DNA of 64,000 nt from JAMXLO01 sp035569235 (lineage in GTDB: Bacteria; Pseudomonadota; Alphaproteobacteria; Acetobacterales; Acetobacteraceae). Both the position numbers and the translations under genes were made by a program. Below the pieces are notes generated by a model, which was given only the letters and a program-made list of their open reading frames with translations, ran no database searches and was not told where the DNA came from. Positions within the stretch are counted from its first letter, which is position 1, and every line of letters begins with the position of its first letter. The DNA is taken from assembly GCA_035569235.1 (NCBI GenBank), contig DATMND010000299.1, forward strand, positions 18,618 through 82,617. The letters are read 5' to 3'. Shown here in pieces: positions 62,653 to 64,000 of this stretch.

Positions 62653-63447
62653 TTACCCGCTGGTCCCGTCCATTTTGTGACCGTCCCCGGACCCGGTCCG
62701 AGAAGCTCGCCGGTCATCGTTCAATCCGTTCCCGCCAGTCTCGCCATGGGCGGCGGTTCGCCTCAGTCCATCCAGTCGCGTCGCCTCGATGGCAATCTTC
62801 TCACCCAGCCGCCCGGGTGCAATCGCGACGTGCACCACATGGTCACGGCCGAAGACCCGGCCAAGCGCGGCGGCCGGGAGAGGATCCAACACCGTTACCG
62901 AAGCCCTGGCCCCGGACAGAAAGCGTACGCGTTCCGCGGCACTGCCATCCGACGCCTGCAGGATCAGTCTTACCTGACCGGTCCGCAACCACTCACGCGC
63001 CTTGTCGAACCCGGCGACCGCCTGCCCGGCGCGGCGTGCCAATCCCAGCAACTCACCGATCCGCCGGACCAGAGCCGCCTCGAGCACGGCAGAAAGATCG
63101 GGGGGCACTGCGACAGGGCCACGTGCGGCCCTGGCGAATGCACGCCCCAGGCCTCCCTGGGCGCGGGCGGTTTCTAACACATCCCCGCGCGCGCTCAACC
63201 AGATTCCCCGCCCGGGCAGGGTTGCGGCCAAATCAGCCACCACGGCTCGATCGGGACCGACGACGAAGCGGATCATGCGTTCCTTGGGCATCCGCTCGCG
63301 CGTGACCACGCAGCGGCGCAGCGGGCCGGTTTCCGCTTCGTCGTCTGCCGTTTCGTCGTTGGCCTGCGCTGCCGCCTCAGTCGTGATGGGCCTCCTCGCC
63401 GGTGGCGACGGGGACACCGTCGCCTGGCCCCGCCTCGGACCCGGCAT
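62653..63447 (-). CDS. ylxR: YlxR (DUF448) RNA-binding protein fused to an L7Ae-like domain
   Basis: Up to 264 residues. The YlxR domain is GPLRRCVVTRERMPKERMIRFVV to PGRGIWLSARGDVLETA (about 40-95); an L7Ae/L30e-like RNA-binding domain follows (LGLARRAGQAVAGFDKAREWL, about 135-205), as in other alphaproteobacteria. The start is unsure: ATG 63447 overlaps nusA by 71 bp, GTG 63417 is in frame, and the best ribosome site (GAGGAGG at about the nusA end) has no standard start codon after it. Probably an RNA-binding regulator or nucleoid-associated protein; it sits between nusA and infB as usual. Confidence 0.88.
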   Translation of the reverse strand: MPGPRRGQATVSPSPPARRPITTEAAAQANDETADDEAETGPLRRCVVTRERMPKERMIRFVVGPDRAVVADLAATLPGRGIWLSARGDVLETARAQGGLGRAFARAARGPVAVPPDLSAVLEAALVRRIGELLGLARRAGQAVAGFDKAREWLRTGQVRLILQASDGSAAERVRFLSGARASVTVLDPLPAAALGRVFGRDHVVHVAIAPGRLGEKIAIEATRLDGLRRTAAHGETGGNGLNDDRRASRTGSGDGHKMDGTSG

Positions 63448-64000
63448 CGTCGAACCAATGCGCGCGTGCGGCCATGATCACGTCATTGGCCGTGGCCTCG
63501 TCCATGTTGCCCTCGCCGACAATCTCGATGAGTTCGTCCGACGCCAGATCGGCCAGATCGTCCAGCGTCTTCACGCCCTTCTCGCCGAGCGCGACCAGCA
63601 TGGCGGGGGTCAGAACCTCGATCGCCGCGATATCGTCGCTCACGCCCAGCTCGACGCGCTTCTCGCTCAGCTCGCTGTCGCGGCGGGTGATGAAGGCCTC
63701 GGCACGGCGGATCAGTTCGGCTGCGATATTCTCGTCGAAGCCCTCGATCGCCGCGAGCTCTTCCTCCGGCGTGAACGCCAGCTCCTCGACGGTTGAAAAA
63801 TCCTCGGTCACCAGCAGGCCGGCAATGACATCGTCCACGTCGAGCGCCTCGACGAACAGGCTGCTGCGCCGGCGGAACTCCTCCTGGCGCCGCTCGCTCT
63901 CCTCGGCTTCGGTCAGGATGTCGATGTCCCAGCGGGTGAGCTGCGAGGCCAGCCGCACGTTCTGGCCGCGGCGGCCGATGGCGAGGCTGAGTTGCTCCTC
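63377..64000 (-). CDS. nusA: Transcription termination/antitermination protein NusA (C-terminal part)
   Basis: The minus-strand frame is open from the right edge to a TGA at 63377, 207 residues. EEQLSLAIGRRGQNVRLASQLTRW is the end of the second KH domain. Two acidic repeat regions with helix-hairpin-helix text follow (EEELAAIEGFDENIAAELIRRA and LGEKGVKTLDDLADLASDELIEI), the C-terminal AR repeats found in proteobacterial NusA. It binds RNA polymerase and nascent RNA at pauses. The N-terminal domain, S1 and KH1 lie outside the window. Confidence 0.96.
   Translation of the reverse strand, partial: EEQLSLAIGRRGQNVRLASQLTRWDIDILTEAEESERRQEEFRRRSSLFVEALDVDDVIAGLLVTEDFSTVEELAFTPEEELAAIEGFDENIAAELIRRAEAFITRRDSELSEKRVELGVSDDIAAIEVLTPAMLVALGEKGVKTLDDLADLASDELIEIVGEGNMDEATANDVIMAARAHWFDDAGSEAGPGDGVPVATGEEAHHD

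Overview
The window is GC-rich chromosomal DNA from an alphaproteobacterium, most likely a member of the Rhodospirillales/Acetobacteraceae. This rests on codon use, the nusA-ylxR-infB-rbfA operon at the right edge, the many soil-type catabolic genes, and FNR/FixK-type promoter boxes. No rRNA, tRNA, CRISPR array or replication origin was seen. Species assignment is inference.

Region 1 (1-13.6 kb) is accessory small-molecule catabolism: the end of a GMC oxidoreductase, a CmcJ-like oxygenase homologue, a tyrosine phosphatase, an enolase-superfamily enzyme, an MmgE/PrpD protein, a TauD-type dioxygenase and an LLM-type oxidoreductase. A tightly coupled minus-strand set follows (CobW-type GTPase, dihydropyrimidinase/hydantoinase, amidase, alpha/beta hydrolase) that could open and hydrolyse a cyclic amide, then a cupin protein and an SDR.

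Region 2 (13.8-28.3 kb) is a low-oxygen energy island. A six-gene operon (CoA-transferase A and B, DUF3141, phosphotransacetylase, FabI, acetate kinase) and a second set (unknown coiled-coil protein, PPK2, SYLF lipoprotein-like protein, DUF2254 membrane protein, beta carbonic anhydrase) lie next to a SulP transporter, a two-TM potassium channel and a CBS protein. Four palindromic FNR/Dnr-type boxes sit 70-80 bp before the first genes; a fifth precedes a DASS anion transporter at 56 kb. Their spacing matches class II activation.

Region 3 (28.3-43.6 kb) has a small membrane protein and lipoprotein, an AcrAB-like RND pump, a cassette with an actin-like ATPase flanked by a coiled-coil protein and a DUF6398 protein, and a second catabolic cluster (internally duplicated unknown protein, CMD, LLM, GMC dehydrogenase with small subunit, D-hydroxyacid dehydrogenase, beta-propeller protein).

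Region 4 (43.7-59.4 kb) mixes genes with genetic debris: IS66, TniA-like, GH28, serine recombinase, ISL3 and IS1182 remnants. Intact genes here are a secreted haem/propeller protein, a dihaem cytochrome c, a PQQ dehydrogenase, an SDR, an extradiol-type dioxygenase, the DASS transporter and a glutathione S-transferase. The ISL3 remnant is the most striking object: seven short palindromic elements of about 26 nt, most sharing a GCAGGCT-type tail, interrupt this one transposase gene.

Region 5 (59.5-64 kb) is the conserved nusA-ylxR-infB-rbfA translation operon, with a small lipoprotein-like ORF on the other strand.
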